Positions 1 to 11,800 of a DNA stretch of 64,000 nt are shown one piece after another (positions within the stretch are counted from its first letter, which is position 1; every line of letters starts with the position of its first letter). A model generated the notes under the pieces. It made no database searches. It was not told the origin of the DNA and saw only the letters and a list, made by a program, of their open reading frames with translations. This DNA is from Echinometra lucunter. Taxonomy: Eukaryota > Echinodermata > Echinoidea > Camarodonta > Echinometridae. The position numbers were made by a program, and so were the translations under genes. The DNA lies in NCBI GenBank assembly GCA_029962745.1, contig CM057152.1:20705310-20769309 (forward strand), in the 5' to 3' direction.

Positions 1-20
1 TCATATCTGAACAAGCCTTT
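1..20 (+). repeat. Right end of a MITE cut by the window edge
   Basis: The first 20 bases match the right terminus of the element at 34988-35192 (consensus end TGAACARGCCTTT), so the window opens inside another copy of that family. Confidence 0.4.
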
Positions 21-1989
21 ACTGTGTACTATAAGATACAAACATGTGTGCTAAAAAAAAAAACACCCAAATTTTTGCATCGGTTTATTGTTGCAATAAT
101 GTGAAAAAGCCCTAAAGGTATGAAACTAATACAGGTACAATTTTCTGCCTTTTGCGTTCTACATGTATCACACTGTCTTTTATGGGACCAGAGAGTTTGA
201 AACAAATTAAAACTTTTACTAGAAGATAATGACGTGTGTGCACAGTTACTATTAGGCATTCATCATCACATACAGCAGCTTAGATTCCTAATTACATGCT
301 TTATGCCTTACTACCGCATAGAAACGGGCGTGAAATGTGAATCATCATCATGTCTTATGGTTTTGAAATCCTGGTCTTCAACAATGTGGTGAAAATATCG
401 GATTACTTTTTAGAACTCTCACAGTTGTTTTTTCCCCTGTTCAAGGTGAGAGAAACAATACAGAATACAGGAAGCAAGAGTAACTGGAAACTCTGGAAGG
501 TGAAGGAACATCTGAGAGCATTCGTACTTGAGAGATAAATCTTCTGTACAGAAGGAAGGATGGACAAGAATTTAAAAAAACCACAGGAATCTCCACAATG
601 AGGAAGCAGGGAAGTTTACTCATATACAACAACCCTTACTTATCACCAAGTGACATCCAAATTGAAGCTTGTCAAAGTACTTGGTTAAAAAACCACAATT
701 TTGTGTTTTGTCACCAAGGCTTCCCTATCGTTCATGAACTTGGAGTGAACTTTTTTTGGGGGGGCTGCAGTGGTCAGAAATATACTGGTCATATGAAATT
801 ACACTCACAACACAAGAGTCCACAGGATATGTAAGATTTTTCGGCGAAAAATTACACTTTAACATGAAGCGTTGCTGCTAGAATTCTTATCCCACTGGAA
901 TGTGGAATGAAGAAGAAAAAGAAAATCTTGTTTTTTATTAGTTTGTAATCAAGCAGGAAATACATGTATCTTTGTTTGAGGAAGAGTTTAAAATCTAAAC
1001 ACAGAAATGAACTTTGAAACTTGTATAAACTATACGTGTACTTTTGCCAAAAATATCATTAAAAAATCATACAAATAAACTCAGTTGATGAAGGTCATTT
1101 GTTTTAATAATTAAGTTGGGTTTTCTGGTAACAATTTCATTGCTTTACATTGTCTTTCATTGGCATCAAAATCTGTACACATACAATTTTACACACTTTC
1201 CCTTCCTACATGAGGTATCTGTCATCAGAGACAACTCCATCAAGGTGGAGATTCTGGTCAAGGTACTAAAATGCAAAACTCCATCTTTTACTTCCAGTGC
1301 TAACATTTAGATGATGTTTTAGATTATACATATGAGTTCTGATACAAAAACAATAACAACAACAACAACAAAATGAGAATAAAAATGAGAAAAGTGAAAA
1401 AATATAACCTTAGCAACTTTCACATACCCTGCACCTTTTCAATCAATTGGAAACAGAAGTTCCGCTTTATCTTTTCTAGTTGGTTTTGCTGTTGGTAATT
1501 TGGGTTTCGGTTTGAAAGTGAAACACAGCATAACTTTTCTTTTTCTACCTCCAATTCACAAAATAATGTTGGCAACTTGACATTCAGCCAGACAATTGTA
1601 ATCTCTGAGCACAGATTTCACAGAATGCATGAAAGAAAACCGCTGATCTAGTCAAGTCAAACAATTGATTTCATTCATTACGATGTGAATTCATGGTTAA
1701 CAAACTGAAAAGACGAACCATAACTTTAGCATAGTGTTTCACACTTGAATACACTGATGTTGAGAGGGTGCTAATTTTAAATAATACTCAGCAGTGGTGG
1801 TCCAATCGATTAGAATTATTGTGAAGGATTTCTTTTTAAAATGCAAGTAAAGTATTTCTCCTTATTGTACCCAATTATCGAGGATTTTCCTCTTTCACTT
1901 TACCTATTTTTACTACATGCATGTGCAAAATAGTAACATGGTAAACAGTACCATGTTTCGGTTTCAGTGAAACAGAAACTTGTCAGTAT
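21..1989. other. Non-coding, AT-rich; no gene seen
   Basis: Only short open frames with no recognisable protein character occur here. A small (CAA)n run lies near 1350-1372. It could hold part of the 3' untranslated region or terminal exon of gene A, but I see no decisive splice or polyadenylation signal. Confidence 0.4.
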
Positions 1990-1997
1990 TAATTTTC

Positions 1998-2460
1998 GGC
2001 TTTTACTAAACACTCGGGTCGCGTCGCGCTGGAAAACACTCGGGTCCCGGCTCGCTGGGTATGGTGCGCCAAGTGGTAACTAGGTTATTCGGTCCAAAAT
2101 CTACAGTCAGTGTACAGTAAAACCAAAACCCTCATAGCCACGTCCACAAGCATATTCTGGTAAACTGATCCTCCCGCCCTCTGCTATGCACAAAGTGTTT
2201 CTGTTTAATTATAAATCCTGTCTGTTTATTCATATTGGTGGGAGGTTCTTGTTGCAAAATCGTCTGTTGCATTTCATTTTGTAACAAAATGGTTCACTGT
2301 TCGTGAATTCTAAATAGAAAAAAATTTTTGAGTGAACTTTTGACACTAAATTGTGCAGTTTTGTACCAAATAACTTAGTTAACACTTGGCGCCCCATACC
2401 CAGCGAGCCGCGACCCGAGTGTTTTCCAGCGCGACGCGACCCGAGTGTTTAGTAAAAGCC
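1998..2460. mobile_element. Non-autonomous hAT-like MITE with 8-bp TSD
   Basis: The 463 bp element begins GGCTTTTACTAAAC and ends with the inverse GTTTAGTAAAAGCC. The inverted similarity runs about 75 bp into each end, through CACTCGGGTCGCG-type sequence. It is flanked by identical 8-bp copies of TAATTTTC at 1990-1997 and 2461-2468. An 8-bp duplication with long inverted termini fits a hAT-type or other 8-bp-TSD family. There is no transposase frame. Confidence 0.85.
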
Positions 2461-2554
2461 TAATTTTCAAGGTTGTTTAAGACTAATTATTTATAAAAAA
2501 AAAAACACCAGCAAAAATTGGAAATCTGTGTAGGGAGTTGTTTACATGTACCTC

Positions 2555-2643
2555 TGAAGAGAGAGTAAGAGAGAGAGAGAAAGAAAGAAAGAAAGAAAGA
2601 AAGAAAAAGAGAGAAAGTGGAGAAAGAAAGGAAAGAGAGAGAG

Positions 2644-2674
<31 letters not shown>

Positions 2675-2790
2675 AAAAGAGAGAAAGTGGAGAAACGAAA
2701 GAGAGAGAGAGAGAGAAACGAAAGAGAGAGAGAGATAAACAAAAAGAGAGAGAGATAAACAAAAAGAGAGAGAGAGAAAGGGAGATTAAC
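2555..2790. repeat. GA/GAAA simple-sequence repeat
   Basis: Purine-only tract of GAGA, GAAA and GATAAAC variants directly before the assembly gap. Open frames across it, such as Arg/Glu/Lys-rich 66-residue runs, are repeat artefacts. Confidence 0.95.
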
Positions 2791-2857
2791 GGCCTTGCGG
2801 GATTGCCTCTTCTAAGAAGAACAAGAACATCATTTTTCCTTTGGAATACAGCACATG

Positions 2858-3357
2858 NNNNNNNNNNNNNNNNNNNNNNNNNNNNNNNNNNNNNNNNNNN
2901 NNNNNNNNNNNNNNNNNNNNNNNNNNNNNNNNNNNNNNNNNNNNNNNNNNNNNNNNNNNNNNNNNNNNNNNNNNNNNNNNNNNNNNNNNNNNNNNNNNNN
3001 NNNNNNNNNNNNNNNNNNNNNNNNNNNNNNNNNNNNNNNNNNNNNNNNNNNNNNNNNNNNNNNNNNNNNNNNNNNNNNNNNNNNNNNNNNNNNNNNNNNN
3101 NNNNNNNNNNNNNNNNNNNNNNNNNNNNNNNNNNNNNNNNNNNNNNNNNNNNNNNNNNNNNNNNNNNNNNNNNNNNNNNNNNNNNNNNNNNNNNNNNNNN
3201 NNNNNNNNNNNNNNNNNNNNNNNNNNNNNNNNNNNNNNNNNNNNNNNNNNNNNNNNNNNNNNNNNNNNNNNNNNNNNNNNNNNNNNNNNNNNNNNNNNNN
3301 NNNNNNNNNNNNNNNNNNNNNNNNNNNNNNNNNNNNNNNNNNNNNNNNNNNNNNNNN
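2858..3357. other. Assembly gap (500 N)
   Basis: Exactly 500 undetermined bases, which looks like a placeholder length. The 23 bases before (2834-2856) and after (3358-3380) are the same except for one C/T difference, so the two sides may overlap. Confidence 0.98.
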
Positions 3358-3852
3358 TTTTCCTTTGGAATATAGCACATAACAATAAATGTGAGCTTTA
3401 AGTCAAAATGTGTACTGTAGAAAGCAATATTCTGTGCTTCGACTACATCTTATGCTGACAACTGTTTCTTCATCATCACCGCACATTTTATGTTTCACAG
3501 TATTTCCATGGTAACAGGAAAATGGAATGGCTGGGGTTTCCCCTTTTCTGCTCATCTGTTTAAAAAATTATAGTAGTACACATCACGTAAACAAGTTGGA
3601 AATAGCAGAAGAATATTGAATTACACAGCAGTAATTTAATCCACACGAGTTCCTGTCTAATTCTCACTAAAGTCTAAAGCCAAACAGGATATCTTTTTTT
3701 TTGTTGTAATTTGAGCAATCTCAAGGCTTTTGAAAGAGGTCACTTTCACAAGAGCCAAAGCCCTAATTTTTACAGCCAATCAAGAGTAATAACTTCTGAA
3801 AAAATTGAAAGACTTGAAAAGTAAAAGAATGGCATGCTCATATATCACCATA

Positions 3853-4247
3853 GGGGTTGTTTCATGAAATCATCATTAATACAAGATCAGCGACATCTTG
3901 ACGCCATCACTCAACTTGTGCGCTAAGTGTTTCACATAGTCGTCTTTGTTAAGACCAGCAAAAACTTCAAAAAAAGGACTTGTTGTGACTCCACACAAGT
4001 CATATATTTTTAGACCACATAACAATTCTCCTCTTGGTTAGACCATGGGTAGAGGAAAAACATAAAGACTCAAATTTAATAATTGATCTCCAAGCACTTA
4101 TTTCACTGAACAGCAGTTATTTTTGCTAATGTCAAAGTAAAACATCCAGTATGTTCTTACGATGTTAATTTTCAGCCCCATGGCATCTCTGTAGAATGCC
4201 GACACGATTTATGACTGTTGTGGAGTTGGTTTGATGAAACAACCACT
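3853..4247. mobile_element. MITE with GGTTGTTTCATSAAA termini
   Basis: The left end GGGGTTGTTTCATGAAA and the right end TTTGATGAAACAACCAC are inverse of each other and are flanked by TA on both sides. The ~395 bp body has no coding potential. A TA target suggests the Tc1/mariner superfamily, but the duplication is too short to be sure. Confidence 0.6.
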
Positions 4248-4259
4248 ATAATTCCTTGT

Positions 4260-4530
4260 ACATGTACACACATTTATCATCATGATATTCATTTTTAATA
4301 CCCTTAGTTTTACTACCCATAATTACTTATCATTGCTTACTATTACAATTTTAACTAGTGACATCTTGATATTTATTGATATATGTTGATGATTTCTTGT
4401 TATTATTGTACATTTATATTCTTCATGTATTATTTTATGTTCAAACTATATAAAAGAATCCCAATTCAGCTCTTTGCTGCAATGATTTTTATTTTCAATA
4501 AACAATGTCAAATCAAATCAAATCAAAAAT
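4260..4530 (+). mobile_element. Possible 3' end of a non-LTR retrotransposon
   Basis: AT-rich sequence ends with TTTTCAATAAACAATG followed by a short (TCAAA)n tail at about 4505-4528. An AATAAA signal plus a short tandem tail is typical of LINE 3' termini. A similar terminus with an (ATTC)n tail occurs at 16376-16413. No reverse transcriptase is present. Confidence 0.35.
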
Positions 4531-5811
4531 TTTCCAGATGTGATAAAAGACATGTATCATATGGTTCAAATCTCATTTCTTGGGTAGCAATGTATACCAT
4601 TGGGTAACTCTTGACTTCTCTACACTTTGTAACAATGATTTCAAAATCAAATTCACTGTCATCTCCTTGGTCATTTGATTCTTGTACAGGCAGTGTATAT
4701 TATGCACAGGACTGAAGAGCAATACAATGTACTTCTCAAAGGCATCAACAGAAAAGGGCTTTAAAGGTAGGAGATCCCATTTGCAAAGTTCTGGAAATAT
4801 CATGAAACTTACAAGGGTTAAACAGTATACCATACTAATCATGTGTATGAAATATCACAGTCATAGGCCTTGCAAGTTTTTTGTAAGAAATGAAAAACCA
4901 TCCCCAATCCCTTTGAATGGTTTTGAACAGTTACAACTGTTTGAATTCAAATGCTGAATAGATGAGTGTCTACGCCTCCCAGACATGCCCATCACTGAAT
5001 TGGAAAACATGTCCCTTCACATAATTTGTATGTAGGTGCGTTATAAATTCTAAATTTTGCAATTTATTTTTCATTATTTCCCCATGAACAAGAAGTTCAC
5101 AGTTTTATTTTGAGGGAAGATCTTAGTCATCAACCTATACAATATGACAAGCAATGAAGGTAAGTTGATTTTTGAGGCTGCAAAAGGGACCCCCTACCTT
5201 TAACTTAAAAGAAAATATCAGTACCTGTGTTTATAAAAAGACCTACCAGAGCTGCTATTCTCAATCAATGTTCTCAATCATTAAATATGTCCCTAGATCA
5301 CTGGGTAACTTGATCAAAACTCATTCACAAGCACACTGCAGAATGACATTAACTTATTTCAAACATGTATCACTGTCAAGCCTGTTTGTATAAAAATACC
5401 TCATGCCTACAAATGCCACATTTTGTTCTTTTTTTTGGGGGGGGGGGGGAGGAGGGGCACCGGCAGCTCCCCTTAAGAGTATTTTTCATTTAAATTAGTG
5501 TTTCATGAATCATGATACCTGCATGCAAAGACAGCCAGTCTGTTTAGACTACTACATTTAACCCGTTGAGCACAATTTCATTTAAGTATGGCACACATTT
5601 TTCATAGACGCTATGCTGAGTTATCTGGGGCTTAGAGTGGAATGGGTTAATGTTGAGCAGTCTTCAACTCCTCAAATAATTTATTACCAGTATTGAAAAA
5701 AAAAGAAATGACTATATAGATGTTATAATCCAAACTTGGGTATTTGGGCAGCAAACTGTTGTAGTGATAAAGTGTATTTGAAGTGAAAGAGATGATTAAA
5801 CCAATACATAC
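4531..5811 (-). other. Expected 3' end of gene A; terminal exon not resolved
   Basis: Gene A needs at least one further exon to the left of 5812. One weak candidate acceptor lies at 4790/4791 on the minus strand (ATATTTCCAG). Joined in phase it would add about 15 codons before a TGA. The polypyrimidine tract is poor and I do not rely on it. The rest is non-coding, with a poly-G run near 5440. Confidence 0.25.
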
Positions 5812-8800
5812 CTGTCATTTGCCCGGGTAGCATAATTCTCCATGACTTGCTTGCGAAGTATAAGCCCCTCAGCTGTTGATGTGTCCCCATACCTCTCACA
5901 AGCACCTTCCTGCAATTCACAATCCTCACTATCGCTCTCGCCCAGACAGAGCATAGCTCTGTCCCGTAGATGGTGATCATCACTGTCTTCTGAGGAGCTG
6001 TAACTGTCAGTTGGAGAGTGATGTACATGGAAAGGACCTGCTGGATCTTCATGGACCTTGATGTAAGCCTTGGTAATGCCACTGTCTAGGATTTTCCTTC
6101 CAGAGTTGAAGCGATGGTGTGCCTGTCTTCCTGTGTCTACTGGATTCAGGCTGTTGCGCTGCATATGTCTGTTACTGCCATCTTTCTGCATCTTGCAAGG
6201 GCTGAGGGACTGTCTCCAGCCTGTGAACCTCCTAGGGTCTTGTCCTCTTTGGCAGGTTCCATTTGTTTCCTGCTGAGCTCCTGTGTTGCCCTTGACTCTC
6301 TTCTGTTGCACAGAGGAATCTCCTTGACAAGCTTCCTCCACGGGACCAGTAGAGTCCTCGACAAAGAAGTATGATGTCATCTCACTGCTTCCATCTTGAG
6401 GATCCTGCCAGGTGTTCTCCTGTTCCGTTGCATCAGATTCTTCATCTGCCACACAGAACTCCAGGTCATCGTCTTGCAAGTCGCCTCCATGCTGGTATGA
6501 AGAGATTCCATGCAGTCTGCTCATGTCGGTATCTCTTTCCTTGATCTCCTCCACTCTCTGCAGTGATTCTGAAGAAAGGAGGTTATCCGAGGTCTTATTC
6601 TGAAGCATGTGTTCAGTGTTTTCATCTGGTTCATCTTGAACTTCTTTCATTGTGGCAGTGCTCTCAGGGCATTGATGAGAAGGTTCTGCAGTTTTCATAT
6701 TACACCCCTGGTCATAATTTGACTCATTGGAGTTGTTGGATGACAAGTTCTTTTGCTTTGTAATGAACTTACAGTCAAAATCATCATCCTCATCATTCAA
6801 AATGTAATCGTCGTCATCATCATCATCTTCATTATGCAGAAAGGCCTTCATCTTTCTTGTACCTGTGGTCTTGTTTGCTGCATGATGGACTTGCGACCCA
6901 CTCTTCTGATCAGAATCGCAAGAGTCAAGAAATGCTTGAAAGGAATCAACAGATGACATTGAACCTACTGGTTTGAAATGCAGTTGGCTATCAATGTCCT
7001 CCGGCAAAACAACCTCCAAACTACTGTCGTTGCCATCACTTCCTGTACAGGGCTCCACTGCAGCATCCTTAGGAGTAGTCTCCGTGGCTTTTGCAGCAAC
7101 ACCAGCAGCAGCATTCCTGCAACTCAGCTCATTGATGACATAGCTGTAGAGATTCTGACAGGACGAGGTAACTCCATCCTTCTCCTCCTCATCCTTCTCC
7201 AGATCATCAAAGAAAGCCTTACCCTCATGAAGGTGTCTTTGGATATAATCTAAATCTGTGCCCTGTCGTTCGTTCAAGGATTCCTTCTTCAAATTCACCA
7301 GATCCTGGAAATAGCCCCTGTTCTGAAATTGCTTCATCTCAGGCTTTCCTCTTGTTTCCTCTCTTGCATTGCCCTTAGGCAGATGGTCATGCCCTTTCCG
7401 ATTTGTGGAAGTACTCCCATCCTGCTGGCCACGGTAGGGACCATGAACTTCATCTCTCCTTCCCCTTGCAGGCTTTGCACACTGAGACCCCACATCCGCT
7501 GATTCTGAGTCAAGATCGTTGTCTGCCGAAACGAACTCAAGGCTGACACTAGAGTTGCTTGCCTTCTTTATGATTTCCCTGGTTACCCGTATTGACTCCC
7601 TCACAGAGCATGCTGTATAGCTTTTCTCGCCATCCCCTTTTTTAGAACATTTCTTTGGTTGCTGTTTGAACGGTTTCCCTGTATCGGCCTTGTCTACTTG
7701 AAGCTGAGGAGTCGGTTTGGTTGGGCTTGGTGAACGGTTGAATGCGATCTCCCTGATGGCATTTAGAAGCTCAACTTTTGCCTACGTAAGGTGCAACAGA
7801 AGCAAAATCTTACATTTAGTTCATTGCATTTTTTTATATTAATGAAATATGCATACATAAACATATACATGTACATGATAGTATTATTTTTAGAACATAA
7901 TTATTCATTAAAACATGAATACTCAAAAGTCAGCTCTACTAATAACCTAACTAAAAAAAAAAATCCAACTTTAACCCTTTACGAATAAAGGCTTATTTCG
8001 ATATCCAGTGACAAACACCCAAAGAAAACTCCTTTTTCTCCACAGCACTTTTGACCATGAGATGCAAATTATCAGGTCAATATTAGTTCGTGCACAAATA
8101 AAAGAGAGTCTTGCCAAAAGTTGCGTAGACGAACTCCTGACGTTATATTCTGTGCTAACTTCACAAGAATTTGATTGGTCCAGACCTTTTTTGCTGCCAG
8201 AAGGCAAAAGAGATGACTTCTGCCTCAGCTTTTTTTTTTTTTTTTTAGCTACCTCATATACCATTGATTTATGCGCTAAAAGCAGTGGGGGTTTACCACA
8301 GGAGCTTGCTGCCTTATATGTGAGCAAGTGTTATTGGTGAAATCAGTATGTATAAAGAGGTAATAATCTCTATCAATCACTACTAGAGATTTACATGTAT
8401 CTTAGAACACCTGTTTCTTCCCTTGCATATTTCTACTAGTTCAGAGGAATTATGGAATAAAGGTGCTTTCACATGATGCGACAGTGTGGTAACACACTGT
8501 GGTGCCACACTGTTTCGTCTTCACACATGGTGGGACTTTGTGTCACCACATATGCTAATGAACGCAAATTAACGCGTTGACTCTCAATAAGAGAGCATAT
8601 TGTCAAAACTTGCGCAAGCAATCTCATGGCAACAATTTTTGCGCTAACTTTTTAGAAATTTGATTGGTGCGCATTTTTTGTGTATCTAGGCAGCAAAAAA
8701 AAGTGTGTCCTGCCTCGGCAACATTTTTTTGTCGCCCTATACCCCATAGGCTTGTACACAAAAAAGTGAGGTGACACAGCGTGTTACCACACTGTCGCAT

Positions 8801-11800
8801 CATGTGTGAAAGCACCTTCATACTTTCAACAAATGACATTTCGGCATGCGTGTGTGCAATGATTAATTAGATAACAAGATCAGGGGGGTGTTTCAAACAG
8901 AGAACTTTAAGTTGGACTTAAAGTCGCACTTAAATTCCTAGTTGCGTACTCTACAATTTGCATCACCGCCCTGGTCGGATCAAGCTCAGAGGACATGCAC
9001 TATTGGGAATTCATCAATGAGATTACATGGGTCCTTATTCTGAAAAATGTTTTACCTTTTATCTTACTTCAATTGTCACAGGAATCAGAAATAGGGTACA
9101 CCATTGGCTTACACCTTGCATTTTTTACTTGAGTGCTGGATCATGTGCACAATTTTGTGCAGTTCAAACCGATCACAAGTTCGCCTTCAAAATTTGTTAT
9201 GATAATTAAAAGAGTGAAGATAAGATAAAAGATAAACAATTTTCAGAATACTGGCCCTGATGCACAATGGGGCTTACGCACGATTCCAAGTCCAACTTAT
9301 CTCTTTGTGAAACAACCCCCTGTTATGCAATATTACACATAAACTCTGTATCAACCCTTCTTAAACATATGAATTACTGTACTACGAAAGATGATAGATA
9401 TTGCTTAGATTTCCTTTCTCTTAACCATCAAGTAGCAGGCATGCAGCATCGAGAGCAAATATTGCAAACATTAACAATGTCCTAATACGTCAGTGAGGCG
9501 CCTCCCACCAGAAATTACAACCCACACCTACTGTCTACGTTAAAAAGAAATGGTATGCCATATTTGCTCTGTTAATTTCATGTTCCAAAGGAGTGCTATG
9601 TTGTGTGGTCGTCTGGGATACACATACCATTGTGTACATAATTCATTAACAATGGAATATTCTATGTGGACATAAATATTGACACTGACATGTGGGCATA
9701 TTGTGAAATACTACTCACCTGTAATTGAATTTCTTTGTCATCTGTTTTCTTTTGGGGCTCATGAACTTTGACCTGAAAAGAATTTTTTTTAAAATGAATG
9801 AAATCCAGCTATTGTGTTAAATTACATGGTATTAAGTAATTACAGAAGTAAACAAGTAAATTATGCCTTTTCAACGATTAATGAAAGTAAATGTTTGCTG
9901 TCATTTACACAAACTCTGATAAGCATGCTTCACTGAAAATCAATTTATGCATGTATGTACTACATTCTTACTAAATGTATATTATCAGATTAACCCTCAA
10001 GAGTCACGGAGGATTTTCAGAAGTTAACATCCCCATCTTGTATTTATATCAACAGACATTGCAAATGTCTATTTAAAGGCCTGTTCACATATGCAGTAAG
10101 GTTTTTTTTGTGAATGTGAATGCATGGTGAAAGCAAGTGACACTACAAAGGTGCTACATATGTGAACTCACTCTTCTGTATGTTATAAGACACAAAAATG
10201 TGATGCGGAGTATGCTTTAAGTTTAAACAAAACTCCAAAACATGTTTTGTTTGTTTTCGTTTGTTTGTTGTTTTGTTTTGTTTGTTTGCAGCTGCCCATC
10301 TGAGCAAGCCAGAAAATTATTCATACATACATATTATTCCTATTAACCTGTTGACTACTGAATTCTCTACTACCCACATGGCTAATACATGGACAACCCG
10401 GTTCCAACAGGCAACAGGTTAGCATAGTAAAGAGAGAGAAAAAAGAAAAGAAATCCTTAATTCTCAACAACAAAATCCCTTGTCAATGCACTTGCACTTA
10501 GTTATATTCAGTTTCATCCACACACAAATGAATATAAAACTGAATGACATTGATGCGTGAAATGAAAAAAAAAAAGGTTAATAAAAGATAATGATGCATA
10601 TTGATTACTCAGTAGTCTAAGTAACCAATGGCAAATCACCCACTACTCAACAAAAGAACATAATCCCTTTTCAAGTATAAGAGGACCTTGTGAGTTACAA
10701 ATGACTTTCTATCTATCATGGTGTATCATTAACAAAGGACTTAATCTTGCTGGATTAGTGAGGGGTTCTTTGGATAATGCCACTCTGGAGCAATACGTTT
10801 TATACCATAATAGGAGGTATTAAAATCAAGTATCAAAATAAACAATAAGCTTTGTGTCAATTTACTGATTGCTAAGCTTGATTTACAAACAACTCTCCAG
10901 CATCATCTACTATGGGCTATTACCACCAGAAGAATTAATCTTGTTGGATTAATGAAAGACGGAGGGGTGCTTTTAATCACAACTTTTTGTATAATGTTAT
11001 TCAGAATTTTCCTTTATGCATATGTTTTAGCAGGTGAACTGAGTATCAAACTGCACCGATAAGCTCCGTAACTATGCAGATTACTTGACTGGACTTACAA
11101 ACAACTCTCTGCAATCATTTATCAGGGTCTATTAATCTTGCTGAATTAATGAACAAGGGAAGGGTGCCTTTGATTAGAAATCTTTGGCCCAAATTCACAA
11201 ACGAGATTTATCTAATCCACAATTTTAATCTCTGTGAAGGCTTGTTCACATATGAAGGAGGAAAACCTCCAGTGTAAACACACACACTCTTTTGCGTGTA
11301 CAAAGGAATGGGATGAATGAGCCTTTAGTTGTTACATATTCTTAAATCGATGGTGTTGAGAAGGTTGAGCTCTTATTTAATTCTCTCAATCAGGCAACGG
11401 AGCATAATTATACTATGATTCTTGCCAAATCATTTTTTTTTTAAAGAAATGCATTACCGGGATTGGTATTCTGAAAATTGATGTATCCTTTATCTTATCT
11501 TTTATCTTATCTTCTTTCTTGCAATTGTCATAACAAATTTTGAAAGCGAACTTGTGATAGGTTTGAACTGCGCAAAATTGCACCCATGGACTAGCACACA
11601 AGTCAAAAGTGCGTGGTCTATCAAAGTCAAAAGTGTGTGGTCTATCAAAGCCAATGGCGTACCATATTTCTGATTGCTATGACAAGTAAAATAAGATAAA
11701 AGATAAAACAATTTTCAGAAAACTGACCCCAGAGATTTCTTTCATCAGGTAATCCTAGGTCCCCATACCATTTTGGTTCAATGCCCCTTTTTTTAATGGT

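Noticed and set aside
2487..3401. Six long frames across 2487-3401
   Set aside because: Most of each frame is undetermined N sequence, and the rest is GA repeat.
4573..4842. 89-residue minus-strand frame as the terminal exon of gene A
   Set aside because: The phase required by the 5812 donor does not match this frame. The phase that does match stops after about 15 codons, so only a weak candidate acceptor is noted.
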